Assembly: GCA_004347925.1 (NCBI GenBank)
Contig: QNVD01000270.1
Location: 1 to 6,619, forward strand
DNA length: 6,619 nt
Source of the DNA: Hadesarchaea archaeon
GTDB lineage: Archaea; Hadarchaeota; Hadarchaeia; Hadarchaeales; WYZ-LMO6
Reading direction: 5' to 3'
The position numbers and the translations under genes are program-made. The number at the start of each line of letters is the position of its first letter. The first letter of the stretch is position 1. Shown piece after piece: positions 1-5,379 of this stretch. The notes under the pieces are model-generated. The model had not been told where the DNA came from and did not search any database. It worked only from the letters and a program-made list of their open reading frames with translations.

Positions 1-586
1 GCCCGAAGTACTCGAGGGCCCTCCCCCTCCCCCCCCTCACCCCCAGCCTCCTGAGCACCTCCAGCGCCAGGTCCTTGGCGGAGACCCAGTCCGGGAGCTC
101 CCCTGAGAGCTTCACCCCCAGCTCCTCCGGGTAGGTGAGGGTGTAGGGGAACCCAGCCATGGCCAGGGCCACGTCCAGTCCCCCCGCCCCCACGGCCAGG
201 CTTCCCACCGCCCCCGCCGTGGGGGTGTGGCTGTCGGAGCCCAGGAGAGTCTTCAGGGGAGCGGCGAACCTCTCCAGGTGAAGCTGGTGGCAGATCCCGT
301 TGCCCGGGGGGGAGAAGTGGATTCCGTACCTCCTGGCCACCGAGAGGAGGTAGCGGTGGTCGTCCGCGTTCCTGAAGTCCGTCTGGAGGGTGTTGTGGTC
401 CACGTAGCTCACGCTCACCTCCGTCCTCACCCTGGAAAGGCCGAGGGCCTCGAACTCCAGGTAGGCCAGGGTTCCCGTGGCGTCCTGGGTGAGGGTCTGG
501 TCCACCCTCACCTCCACCTCCTCCCCCGGCTGGGGCCTGCCCCTCACCAGGTGCCTCTCCACTATCCTGTGCAGGAGGGTGCCCAT
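1..586 (-). CDS. acn: Aconitate hydratase (aconitase), N-terminal part, cut by window edge
   Basis: Aconitase interconverts citrate and isocitrate through cis-aconitate, using a [4Fe-4S] cluster, in the cytoplasm. The 195 visible residues start at ATG 586-584 (MGTLLHRIVE) and run off the left edge. Family motifs are clear: DQTLTQDATG (29-38), the SYVDHN segment (60-65, equivalent to the catalytic Asp-His of mitochondrial aconitase), PPGNGICHQ (93-101), and GSDSHTPTAGAVG (116-128) with the active-site Asp-Ser-His. These look closest to the roughly 640-residue monomeric aconitases of the Aquifex type (from memory). The three cluster-binding cysteines lie further on, outside the window. A GGAG lies 8-11 bases before the start, and a TATA-like TTTTA centred 27 bases upstream could give a nearly leaderless transcript. 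It is on the same strand as, and downstream of, the superoxide reductase operon, 35 bases after the zinc-ribbon gene. Homoaconitase or isopropylmalate dehydratase is a less likely reading. Confidence 0.9.
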   Translation of the reverse strand, partial: MGTLLHRIVERHLVRGRPQPGEEVEVRVDQTLTQDATGTLAYLEFEALGLSRVRTEVSVSYVDHNTLQTDFRNADDHRYLLSVARRYGIHFSPPGNGICHQLHLERFAAPLKTLLGSDSHTPTAGAVGSLAVGAGGLDVALAMAGFPYTLTYPEELGVKLSGELPDWVSAKDLALEVLRRLGVRGGRGRALEYFG

Positions 587-608
587 CCCAGACTCCTACG
601 CCCCCCCT

Positions 609-616
609 CCTAAAAG
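609..616 (-). promoter_or_regulatory. Possible TATA element for aconitase
   Basis: On the minus strand the sequence reads CCTTTTAGG, an AT-rich spot in otherwise GC-rich DNA, centred about 27 bases upstream of the aconitase ATG. That spacing would put transcription start at or next to the start codon. The match to the archaeal TTTAWATA consensus is weak, so the aconitase could also be read through from the dfx operon. Confidence 0.35.
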
Positions 617-621
617 GAATC

Positions 622-894
622 CTAACCCCTGGGCTTCATCAGCTTCCTGAGCTCCTCCACCCTGGAGGGGGGAAGGATCCCCCTCCTCTCCAGGTCCTCC
701 AGGCACTTGTCCGCGTACTTGCACCAGACCACGCAGGAGGGGGAGGCCTCCCGGTGGACCTTCCTGCCGCACCTGGGGCACTTGGTCTCGCTCTCGTAGT
801 CGAAGAACTCCACCTCCTCCCCGCAGGAGGGGCAGGACCTGACCACGATCTGCGGCTCTATCAGCTTCCTTATCCCGGGGCAGCTGTCCATCAT
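622..894 (-). CDS. Small cysteine-rich zinc-ribbon protein (family often labelled 'phosphohydrolase')
   Basis: A 90-residue soluble protein with eight cysteines. C21-x2-C24 (CPSC) and C39-x2-C42 (CPRC) form a classic zinc ribbon. C5 near the N-terminus and the run C54-x3-C58-x5-C64 (SCVVWCKYADKC) form a second set of four that could bind a metal or Fe-S cluster. I recognise the family as short proteins of anaerobic bacteria and archaea that databases often call 'phosphohydrolase'; I know of no proven function and see no hydrolase motif. Two ATGs occur in tandem (894 and 891). GAGGTG overlapping the dfx stop codon and GGGAGG just before the first ATG are the candidate ribosome-binding sites. 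The gap to dfx is only 12 bases, so co-transcription and translational coupling are likely. A role in redox or metal handling beside superoxide reductase is inference. Confidence 0.8.
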   Translation of the reverse strand: MMDSCPGIRKLIEPQIVVRSCPSCGEEVEFFDYESETKCPRCGRKVHREASPSCVVWCKYADKCLEDLERRGILPPSRVEELRKLMKPRG

Positions 895-906
895 CCTCCC
901 AGCACC

Positions 907-1278
907 TCACTTCGTCTTCCAGAGGCCGTGCACGTTGCAGTACTCCCTGGCCCTCTCCCCCCTCACCCCGAACTCCGCCTCGGGTGCCTCTCCGGGTCTC
1001 AGGAACTTCAGGCAGAGGAGGCCCTCCCCCTCCACCTCCACCCACTCGATGTAGTGCTTCTCCTCCATCGGGTGGGGCACGGAGCCCACCTTCACCCTCA
1101 CCCCTCTCTCCGTCCTCTCCAGCACGGGCACGTGCTTCTCCCTGCCCACCTCCTCCGTTCTCTCCTGCAGGAGCTCCATGGGATGACCGCAACAGACCAG
1201 CTGTCCCACACCGGCGTGGAGCACCATCACGATGTTGCCGCAGACGTTGCACCGGTATACCTGCTTCCTCTCCGTCAT
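907..1278 (-). CDS. dfx: Desulfoferrodoxin (superoxide reductase, two-iron type)
   Basis: Reduces superoxide to hydrogen peroxide without making oxygen, the usual superoxide defence of anaerobes; electrons normally come from rubredoxin or a similar carrier in the cytoplasm. The 123 residues match the family's full length. The N-terminal desulforedoxin domain has C10-x2-C13 and C29-C30 for Fe centre I. The catalytic neelaredoxin domain has E47-K48-H49 (EKHVPV), H69 and H75 (VPHPMEEKH) and C114-x2-H117 (YCNVH), giving the complete four-His/one-Cys Fe centre II plus the Glu and Lys at the active site. The ATG overlaps the stop of the upstream membrane-protein gene as ATGA, so the two are probably translationally coupled. 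No rubredoxin gene is visible in the window. Confidence 0.97.
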   Translation of the reverse strand: MTERKQVYRCNVCGNIVMVLHAGVGQLVCCGHPMELLQERTEEVGREKHVPVLERTERGVRVKVGSVPHPMEEKHYIEWVEVEGEGLLCLKFLRPGEAPEAEFGVRGERAREYCNVHGLWKTK

Positions 1279-2225
1279 CCTCTGCCCTTGCCCCTCCGGG
1301 ATAAAGCCTTTCTCCTAAGGGCCCACAGGATCCCCCCCAGGAGGAGCAGGAGAACCGCCCCCGCCGCCGCGACGGGAAGAAGGGGGGAGCCGGGGGGTGA
1401 GTAGGAGTAGGAGAGGATGGTCCCACCCAGCGAGGAGGCCAGGACCTGGAAGGACTCCGAGTTCTCCCCCGAGAACCTGTAGCTCCCGTTCTCGTTTTCA
1501 AAGCCCTGGAGACCCGAAACGCCCGCCCCCTCGGGAAGCCTGAGGCTGAGGGAGAAGCTCCCCACCGAGATCCCCTTCAGCGTGCCGCCCGGGTCGGGGA
1601 GGGTGGAAAAGTCAACCACCACCCGGTCCCCCCTGTGGGGGAGACCGAACTCCGCCCAGGCCTGAAGGGAGGTTCCCCCCTCCGTGGGGGAGAGGGAGAG
1701 CCTGAGGCCGAGGGGCAGGTACTCCCACCCCTCCGACACCCCTCCCAGCACCACCAGCAGGGAGAACCTCAGACCGGGGTGGAGGGGCTTGAACTCCCTC
1801 ACCTCTATCCTCTCCAGCACCAGGTTCTCCGCCCGCGGGGGGAGGTCCACCCCGGGCAGCTCCAGGAAGCTCCCCCCTCCCATCAGCTCACCCAGCCTCT
1901 TGCCCTGATAGTAGGAGAGGAGGAGGTTGAGCTGCTGCACCGTGACCTGGGAGACCAGGTTCTCCAGCTCCCCCAGGTCCCCCACCCTCCCCGCCACCTC
2001 CATCTTCAGGGAGGAGGAGCCCGATTTGGAAACCCTCAGCTCCAGCTCCAGGGGGGGAAGGGATCCTCCCCCCACCGCGCGGGCTGAGGCCTCCACCGCG
2101 CACCTGGCTTGGGGGGTAAACTCCGCCTCCACCCGCAGGTTCTCCAGGCGAACCTCCGCCGCCCCCACCGGGGCCAGCAGGAGGAGAAGGAGGAGCAGCG
2201 AGAGGGGGAGCATGGGTCTGCTCAT
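1275..2225 (-). CDS. Secreted, C-terminally membrane-anchored protein of unknown function
   Basis: I do not recognise this 316-residue protein. It starts MSRPML followed by a long run of leucines ending APVGAAEV, a typical signal peptide with likely cleavage near residue 23. The middle (about 24-280) is a beta-rich, soluble-looking region with a single cysteine (C42) and alternating hydrophobic residues such as GSFSLSLRL. The C-terminus has one transmembrane helix (about 283-303) followed by a basic tail (RRKALSRRGKGRG). It should therefore sit outside the cell, held by a C-terminal anchor with the tail inside. The ATG has a GAGGGGGAA ribosome-binding site at 2231-2239. It is the first gene of the operon and overlaps dfx by 4 bp. 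A link to the cell envelope or to sensing oxidants outside is only a guess; no enzymatic motif is visible. Confidence 0.85.
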   Translation of the reverse strand: MSRPMLPLSLLLLLLLLAPVGAAEVRLENLRVEAEFTPQARCAVEASARAVGGGSLPPLELELRVSKSGSSSLKMEVAGRVGDLGELENLVSQVTVQQLNLLLSYYQGKRLGELMGGGSFLELPGVDLPPRAENLVLERIEVREFKPLHPGLRFSLLVVLGGVSEGWEYLPLGLRLSLSPTEGGTSLQAWAEFGLPHRGDRVVVDFSTLPDPGGTLKGISVGSFSLSLRLPEGAGVSGLQGFENENGSYRFSGENSESFQVLASSLGGTILSYSYSPPGSPLLPVAAAGAVLLLLLGGILWALRRKALSRRGKGRG

Positions 2226-2250
2226 GCCGCTTCCCCCTCGGAGGTTCTCC

Positions 2251-2257
2251 TAATAAG
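2251..2257 (-). promoter_or_regulatory. Possible TATA element for the membrane protein-dfx operon
   Basis: The minus strand reads CTTATTAGG, centred about 28 bases upstream of the ATG at 2225. This would give a very short leader or none. A second AT-rich stretch further up (TTTTAACTTTT, 2279-2289) could instead serve this strand with a leader of about 35 bases that contains the ribosome-binding site. Confidence 0.35.
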
Positions 2258-2261
2258 CCCT

Positions 2262-2277
2262 CCGCCCGGGGAGGCGG
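2262..2277. repeat. Inverted repeat between divergent genes, possible operator
   Basis: CCGCC, a six-base spacer, then GGCGG: perfect five-base arms centred between two divergent start codons, and flanked by the TATA-like elements of both directions. The downstream gene encodes a winged-helix DNA-binding protein, so self-regulation through this site is plausible. Short GC arms are expected by chance in DNA this GC-rich. Confidence 0.35.
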
Positions 2278-2278
2278 C

Positions 2279-2289
2279 AAAAGTTAAAA
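2279..2289 (+). promoter_or_regulatory. Possible TATA element for the winged-helix gene
   Basis: AAAAGTTAAAA is the most AT-rich stretch in this 87-base intergenic region. It is centred 27-29 bases before the ATG at 2313, which would place transcription start at the start codon. A G-rich stretch (GGGAGGGGGG, 2291-2300) also lies upstream but sits 12 bases from the ATG, rather far for a ribosome-binding site. Confidence 0.4.
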
Positions 2290-2312
2290 CGGGAGGGGGG
2301 AAAGAAAAGAAG

Positions 2313-2582
2313 ATGGAGTTTCCCGAGATGCTGGAGGAGGAAGAGGAGGAAGAGGAGGAGGACTGGCTGACCATCGCCAGGCTGGAGGTGCTGGAGTACC
2401 TCCTCCGCCGGTACGGGAACCTCAGGGCCAAGGACCTGGCCCAGATCCTGGGATGCAAGCCCGCCACCATCCAGCCCCTCCTGAAGAGGCTTGAGGGATG
2501 CGGGAGGGCCAGGTGCCTGAAGGTGGGGAGGAGCGTGATCTGGTCCCTGAACGAGCCCCTCTCCGAGACGATTTACTACTGA
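2313..2582 (+). CDS. Winged-helix DNA-binding protein with poly-Glu N-terminus
   Basis: An 89-residue protein. Residues 8-16 are nine consecutive glutamates, followed by Asp and Trp. Residues 19-80 look like a winged helix-turn-helix: LEVLEYLLRRYG (helix 1), LRAKDLAQILG (helix 2), CKPATIQPLLKRLEGCG (recognition helix), then the wing RCLKVGRSVIWSLNE. This resembles small archaeal transcription regulators in which the second and third helices read DNA and the wing touches the backbone; the exact family is not recognised. Start choice: ATG 2313 has a TATA-like element at leaderless spacing; ATG 2328, with GGAG nine bases upstream, is an alternative that keeps the glutamate run. An open frame extends further upstream, but it would read through the promoter region and the neighbouring gene. 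Regulation of itself or of the divergent dfx operon is inference. Confidence 0.8.
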   Translation: MEFPEMLEEEEEEEEEDWLTIARLEVLEYLLRRYGNLRAKDLAQILGCKPATIQPLLKRLEGCGRARCLKVGRSVIWSLNEPLSETIYY

Positions 2583-2602
2583 AGACCCGGTCGAGTTTCG
2601 AT

Positions 2603-2613
2603 AAGATAAAAAC
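2603..2613 (+). promoter_or_regulatory. Possible TATA element for the coiled-coil gene
   Basis: AAGATAAAAAC lies centred about 27 bases before the GTG at 2635, within the 52-base gap after the winged-helix gene. It would allow transcription separate from that gene, starting at or near the start codon. Confidence 0.4.
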
Positions 2614-2634
2614 GGCGGAGGACCAAGTGGTGGC

Positions 2635-2847
2635 GTGGAGAAGATCTCGGAGCTGGAGCTCAGGCTCTCCTCCCTGAGCCGGCGCGTGGAGGAGCTGGAG
2701 AGGCGGGTGGAAGCCCTGGAGAGGAAGCCCCCCGCTCCCCCCACCCCACCCGCCCCCCAGGAGACGAAGCCCAGGAACGAAAAGCACCTGGGGTACCTCA
2801 CCAAAACCATAGCCGCCGCCAAGAGGGAGTACCAGAGGACCCTCTGA
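2635..2847 (+). CDS. Small coiled-coil protein of unknown function
   Basis: A 70-residue protein starting at GTG 2635. Positions 4, 7, 11, 14, 18, 21, 25 and 28 are Ile, Leu or Val, a perfect heptad spacing that predicts a short coiled coil, probably a dimer or trimer. A proline-rich linker (32-41) follows, then a basic C-terminal segment (GYLTKTIAAAKREYQRTL) that could form a second helix. No signal peptide or membrane segment is present. GGAGG at 2617-2621 is 13 bases from the start, long for a ribosome-binding site. It lies between a DNA-binding protein and a membrane protein on the same strand. I cannot name a family; a scaffold or adaptor is the most that can be inferred. Coding is supported by strong codon-position bias and conserved-looking structure, not by homology. 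Confidence 0.7.
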   Translation: MEKISELELRLSSLSRRVEELERRVEALERKPPAPPTPPAPQETKPRNEKHLGYLTKTIAAAKREYQRTL

Positions 2848-2854
2848 TGCCCCC

Positions 2855-2861
2855 AAATATA
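2855..2861 (+). promoter_or_regulatory. TATA-like element flanked by C and G runs
   Basis: AAATATA is flanked by CCCCC (2850-2854) and GGGGGGG (2862-2868). It is centred 32 bases before the ATG at 2890, so it could drive the membrane-protein gene with a leader of a few bases. The C and G runs could also pair as a five-base stem with AAATATA in the loop, which leaves open a role as a processing or stop signal after the coiled-coil gene. Confidence 0.4.
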
Positions 2862-2889
2862 GGGGGGGCCACCACTCCTTCTGGAGAGG

Positions 2890-3450
2890 ATGAGGGAAGA
2901 GGTCCTGGGCTCGCTCCTCTGGCTCCTGATCCTGGGGGGCTGGGTGGTGGGGGTCTGCTGCGGGTACTGGATGGGGAGGGACCTCTCCCACGAGCTCAGC
3001 CTGGCCACCGGCGTCCCTCCCCCCTCCCAGCTGGAGAGGTGGTGGGAGCCCCTCCTCTTCTTCTCCCTCACCCCCCTCTCCTGCTACCTGCTCTCCCAGC
3101 TCTTCTTCGGGGGAGCCGCCCCCCTCCTCCTCTTCCTCAGGGGAACCCATGACGGGGGGGTGCTGATGAGGTCCCTGGAGGCCTCCCTCTCCGGTTTCTC
3201 CTTCCCCAACCTCCCCCTCCAGGACCTCCTCTCCTCCCTCTTCCTCCTCCTGATCCTCTCCGTCAACCTGCCCCTGTGCCTCTGGGCCTCCCACCTGGGG
3301 GCCTCCAGGGCCCTCTACGTCAGGAGGAGGATCCTGGGAAGGGCCGTGAGGGCGGGGGAGGGCACCTCCCACCTCTCCTCCCTCTTCCTCCTGCTCTCCC
3401 TCTCGCTGGTGGCCGGGCTGCTGGCCTCCTTCCTCTTCGGCCACATGTAG
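2890..3450 (+). CDS. Four-helix integral membrane protein of unknown function
   Basis: A 186-residue protein that is mostly hydrophobic. Likely transmembrane helices: about 8-28, 53-83 (long, or a kinked pair), 112-134 and 162-183. Charged stretches between them are short: a loop with RDLSHELS (30-37), the polar RGTHDGG (84-90) and a basic loop YVRRRILGRAVR (143-154), probably cytoplasmic by the positive-inside rule. Two adjacent cysteines (C23, C24) lie in helix 1. The segment around RGTHDGG followed by two helices recalls the archaeal SpoIIM-like (DUF95) membrane proteins only loosely, and I would not assign it. ATG 2890 is directly preceded by GGAGAGG, too close for a normal ribosome-binding site, so a near-leaderless start from the upstream TATA-like element is plausible. 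Its stop is 6 bases from the convergent FBP aldolase/phosphatase stop. Confidence 0.8.
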   Translation: MREEVLGSLLWLLILGGWVVGVCCGYWMGRDLSHELSLATGVPPPSQLERWWEPLLFFSLTPLSCYLLSQLFFGGAAPLLLFLRGTHDGGVLMRSLEASLSGFSFPNLPLQDLLSSLFLLLILSVNLPLCLWASHLGASRALYVRRRILGRAVRAGEGTSHLSSLFLLLSLSLVAGLLASFLFGHM

Positions 3451-3456
3451 GGGGGA

Positions 3457-4575
3457 TCAGGCGGGCCTGAACCTGTCCTTCAGCCTCTCCAGCACCTTCG
3501 GGAGGGTGGTGTACTCCATGGCGTCGTGGGCCAGCCTGGCCGGCTCGAACTCCCCCATCCTCCTCAGCACCGCCATGTACTCCATGGCCTCCCTCCTGGC
3601 CAGGTCGAAGGCCACGTCCTCGAAGAGGTCCACCACCATCGGGTCCCCGGAGTCGTCCGAGGCTATGGCCCCCTCGCAGACCTGGAAGCCCAGCCCCACC
3701 AGCCTGGGGGGACCGTCGAAGACCGTGCACCTGGAGTCCTTCAGCCCCACCGGCATCAGGGGCCCCCAGTGGCTCCCCCTCATCCAGCCCTCCACGAAGT
3801 AGCTGTGCATGAAGGGCGCCAGGATCTCCCCCACCGCCGGAAGGCCGTGCTGGGCCCTCACCACGCACACGGGGTCGTCCTTCCCCACGTACTTGCCCGC
3901 GATCAGGGAGAGCTTGGTGGTGCTGGTGGAGGCGCAGACCATGTCGTCCGAGGCCCTCCAGATCCTGGAGACCACGTACCTTCCCGGGCTGCCGATGAGG
4001 GCGAGCAGCTCGTACATCTCCTCCGGGCACTTCAGCACGATCTTCTTGCTCTCCATCAGGTCGAACACCTCGAACTTGAAGCCCCCCGCCATGGCCGGGT
4101 CTATGATGAGGCCCGCCGTGTTGAAGGGGTCGGCGAAGGCCCTGAAGAGGGGGTAGTTGAAGGCCCCGGGCTCCGTTTTGTCCATGGCGAAGACCATCAC
4201 GGGGTCGGAAGGCCTCTCCTCGAACTCCATCTCCGCCACCCCCGGCCCCATCCCCTTGACGTTTCCGCTGAAGGCCGTCTTCAGGATGTCCTGCCCCGCC
4301 GCGTAGAGCTTCAGGCTCCTGGACTTCTCCGCCGCCTTCCTGAAGGTCTCCCAGGCCAGCCGGTGGATCTCCGGGTTCCCCTCCCCCCTTCGGTGCACCA
4401 TCAGGAGCTCCAGGTCGTCCCCCGCGTTGAAGACGTAGTAGCTGTTGATCAGCCCCTCCTCCCTCGCCCTCCTGAGCTCCTCCCTGGCTATCCTCAGGAG
4501 GGGCTCGGGAACCGTGTGGTGCCCCACCAGGGAGCCCACGTCCGCCTTTATCACCGATACGGTGGTCTTGGCCAT
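3457..4575 (-). CDS. fbp: Bifunctional fructose-1,6-bisphosphate aldolase/phosphatase
   Basis: Makes fructose 6-phosphate from triose phosphates: it first condenses glyceraldehyde 3-phosphate and dihydroxyacetone phosphate, then removes the 1-phosphate, committing carbon to gluconeogenesis. It is cytoplasmic, Mg-dependent and typical of archaea and deep-branching thermophiles. The 372 residues carry the family signatures: ISVIKAD-like start (VSVIKADVGSLVGHH), NAGDDLELLM with metal-binding acids, YAAGQD, SGNVKGMGPG, DKTEPGA, DPFNTAGLIIDP, GGFKFEV, and RGSHWGPLMP. Y229 and K232 in YVGK fall at the numbers reported for the Sulfolobus and Thermoproteus catalytic Tyr and Schiff-base Lys; Y355 in MEYTTLP matches their Tyr348 with a seven-residue offset, apparently from an insertion near 303-312. 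The frame stays open 14 codons further upstream, but that stretch encodes the TATA box, so MAKTT is chosen. Confidence 0.97.
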   Translation of the reverse strand: MAKTTVSVIKADVGSLVGHHTVPEPLLRIAREELRRAREEGLINSYYVFNAGDDLELLMVHRRGEGNPEIHRLAWETFRKAAEKSRSLKLYAAGQDILKTAFSGNVKGMGPGVAEMEFEERPSDPVMVFAMDKTEPGAFNYPLFRAFADPFNTAGLIIDPAMAGGFKFEVFDLMESKKIVLKCPEEMYELLALIGSPGRYVVSRIWRASDDMVCASTSTTKLSLIAGKYVGKDDPVCVVRAQHGLPAVGEILAPFMHSYFVEGWMRGSHWGPLMPVGLKDSRCTVFDGPPRLVGLGFQVCEGAIASDDSGDPMVVDLFEDVAFDLARREAMEYMAVLRRMGEFEPARLAHDAMEYTTLPKVLERLKDRFRPA

Positions 4576-4597
4576 TTCACCACCTTTCCTCCTGCGG

Positions 4598-4606
4598 TAT
4601 ATAAAA
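4598..4606 (-). promoter_or_regulatory. TATA box of the FBP aldolase/phosphatase gene
   Basis: The minus strand reads TTTTATATA, close to the archaeal consensus, centred 27 bases upstream of the ATG at 4575. Transcription would start at or within a few bases of the start codon, although AGGAGG and GGTGGTGA (4577-4593) look like ribosome-binding sites. The gene can thus be expressed independently of the upstream rpoE1-spt4 genes. Confidence 0.7.
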
Positions 4607-4635
4607 CTGCAGCGCAAAAGGGCCCCGGAGCCCGC

Positions 4636-4824
4636 TCAGCGCACCCTCAGAGCGTAGCTCCCCTCCTGCGTGATCTTGAGGGCCTTGGCGATCTGGGAGT
4701 TCTCCGGGTCCCTAACCACCACGTATCCCTTCCAGTCCGCCGAGAAGGAGGTCCCCTTGCACACCGGGCAGACCTCCGCCTTCCCCACCACCCTGTGGCA
4801 CTTCCGGCAGGCCTGCTCCTTCAC
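4636..4824 (-). CDS. spt4: Transcription elongation factor Spt4 (RNA polymerase subunit E'')
   Basis: Spt4 pairs with Spt5 to form the clamp that keeps RNA polymerase processive during elongation. The 62-residue length is normal for archaea. It has a four-cysteine zinc finger at C6-x2-C9 and C19-x2-C22 (CRKCH and CPVCKG), followed by the family stretch WKGYVVVRDPENSQIAKALKI. The start codon is GTG at 4824-4822, overlapping the rpoE1 stop as GTGA, so the two are coupled; GGTGGT upstream may act as ribosome-binding site. In many euryarchaea this gene follows rpoE1 and is itself followed by the ribosomal genes S24e and S27ae, which are absent here. Confidence 0.95.
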   Translation of the reverse strand: MKEQACRKCHRVVGKAEVCPVCKGTSFSADWKGYVVVRDPENSQIAKALKITQEGSYALRVR

Positions 4825-5375
4825 CCCTTACCACCCTTCCCGCTTCCCTCCTCCAGCCACTCCAGCTTCCCCAGGCCGGGCTGGCGCATGGTGAGCCCCA
4901 CCTTCCCCCTGTAGTCCCTCTTCAGGCTGACGGAGACCACCCTGGCCCTCAGCCTGTCCCCCTCCTTCAGGGACTTGCCGGTCTCCTTGCCCACCAGCGC
5001 CCCCTTCTTCTCATCGTAGGAGACGTAGTCATCCATGACCTGGGAGATGTGGAGGAGGGCGTCCATGGGCCCCACCCTCACGAAGCTACCGAAGCTCACC
5101 ACCTCCACCACCTCCCCCAGCACCACCTCCCCCAGCTCGGGGCGGTAGGTGAGGGCCTCGAAGACCACCTCGTGGTAGCTGGCCCCGTCCCCCATGATGA
5201 TCCTCCCCACCCCTATCTCCTTCACCTCCAGGATGGCCACCACCATCCCCACGTCCTTGTCCACCACCCCCTCGTAGGTCTGCTGCAGCAGCTCCTTCAC
5301 CACCTTCTCCAGGGGCTCGCCGAAGCGGTGGGGGGGAACCCGCACCGTGTCCCTCAGGGTTATCCTCCAGTGCAA
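4821..5375 (-). CDS. rpoE1: DNA-directed RNA polymerase subunit E' (Rpo7)
   Basis: With Rpo4 it forms the stalk of archaeal RNA polymerase, which binds emerging RNA and helps open promoters. The 184 residues show the two expected parts: an N-terminal tip domain (1 to about 80) with RDTVRVPPHRFGEPLE and GDGASYHEVVFEALTYRPE, and an S1 RNA-binding domain (about 82-165) with GEVVEVVSFGSFVRVGPMDALLHIS and the closing VGLTMRQPGLG. The short glycine/lysine tail is typical. The start is TTG (5375-5373), supported by GGAGGTGA four bases upstream and by RDTVRVPP lying at its usual distance from the N-terminus. It lies 55 bases downstream of the PIN gene and overlaps spt4 by 4 bp. Confidence 0.97.
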   Translation of the reverse strand: MHWRITLRDTVRVPPHRFGEPLEKVVKELLQQTYEGVVDKDVGMVVAILEVKEIGVGRIIMGDGASYHEVVFEALTYRPELGEVVLGEVVEVVSFGSFVRVGPMDALLHISQVMDDYVSYDEKKGALVGKETGKSLKEGDRLRARVVSVSLKRDYRGKVGLTMRQPGLGKLEWLEEGSGKGGKG

Positions 5376-5379
5376 TCCC

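Noticed and set aside
596..1501. Minus-strand open frame of 301 codons overlapping dfx and the zinc-ribbon gene in another frame
   Set aside because: Gly/Arg/Pro-rich shadow frame; the overlapped frames encode complete, recognisable proteins with all metal ligands.
2109..2312. Upstream extension of the winged-helix gene
   Set aside because: The added 68 residues would be coded antisense to the signal peptide of the divergent gene and through the promoter region; the internal ATG at 2313 has a TATA-like element at the expected distance.
2602..2612. Archaeal tRNA or small RNA signals in intergenic gaps
   Set aside because: No gap exceeds 90 bases and no cloverleaf, kink-turn or C/D-box arrangement was found; the AT-rich spots are better explained as promoter elements.
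2422..3444. Minus-strand open frame of 340 codons opposite the coiled-coil and membrane-protein genes
   Set aside because: Low-complexity Glu/Gly/Pro translation that is the mirror of Leu- and Pro-rich coding on the plus strand; the plus-strand reading gives a perfect heptad pattern and clear membrane helices.
3451..3456. Terminator between convergent genes
   Set aside because: Only six bases separate the two stop codons, with no T-run or hairpin on either strand.
3526..4914. Long plus-strand open frame (462 codons) across the FBP aldolase/phosphatase and spt4 region
   Set aside because: It lies antisense to two clearly recognised genes. Its translation is rich in Pro, His, Gly and Leu without domain features, as expected when stop codons are rare in a GC-rich complementary frame.
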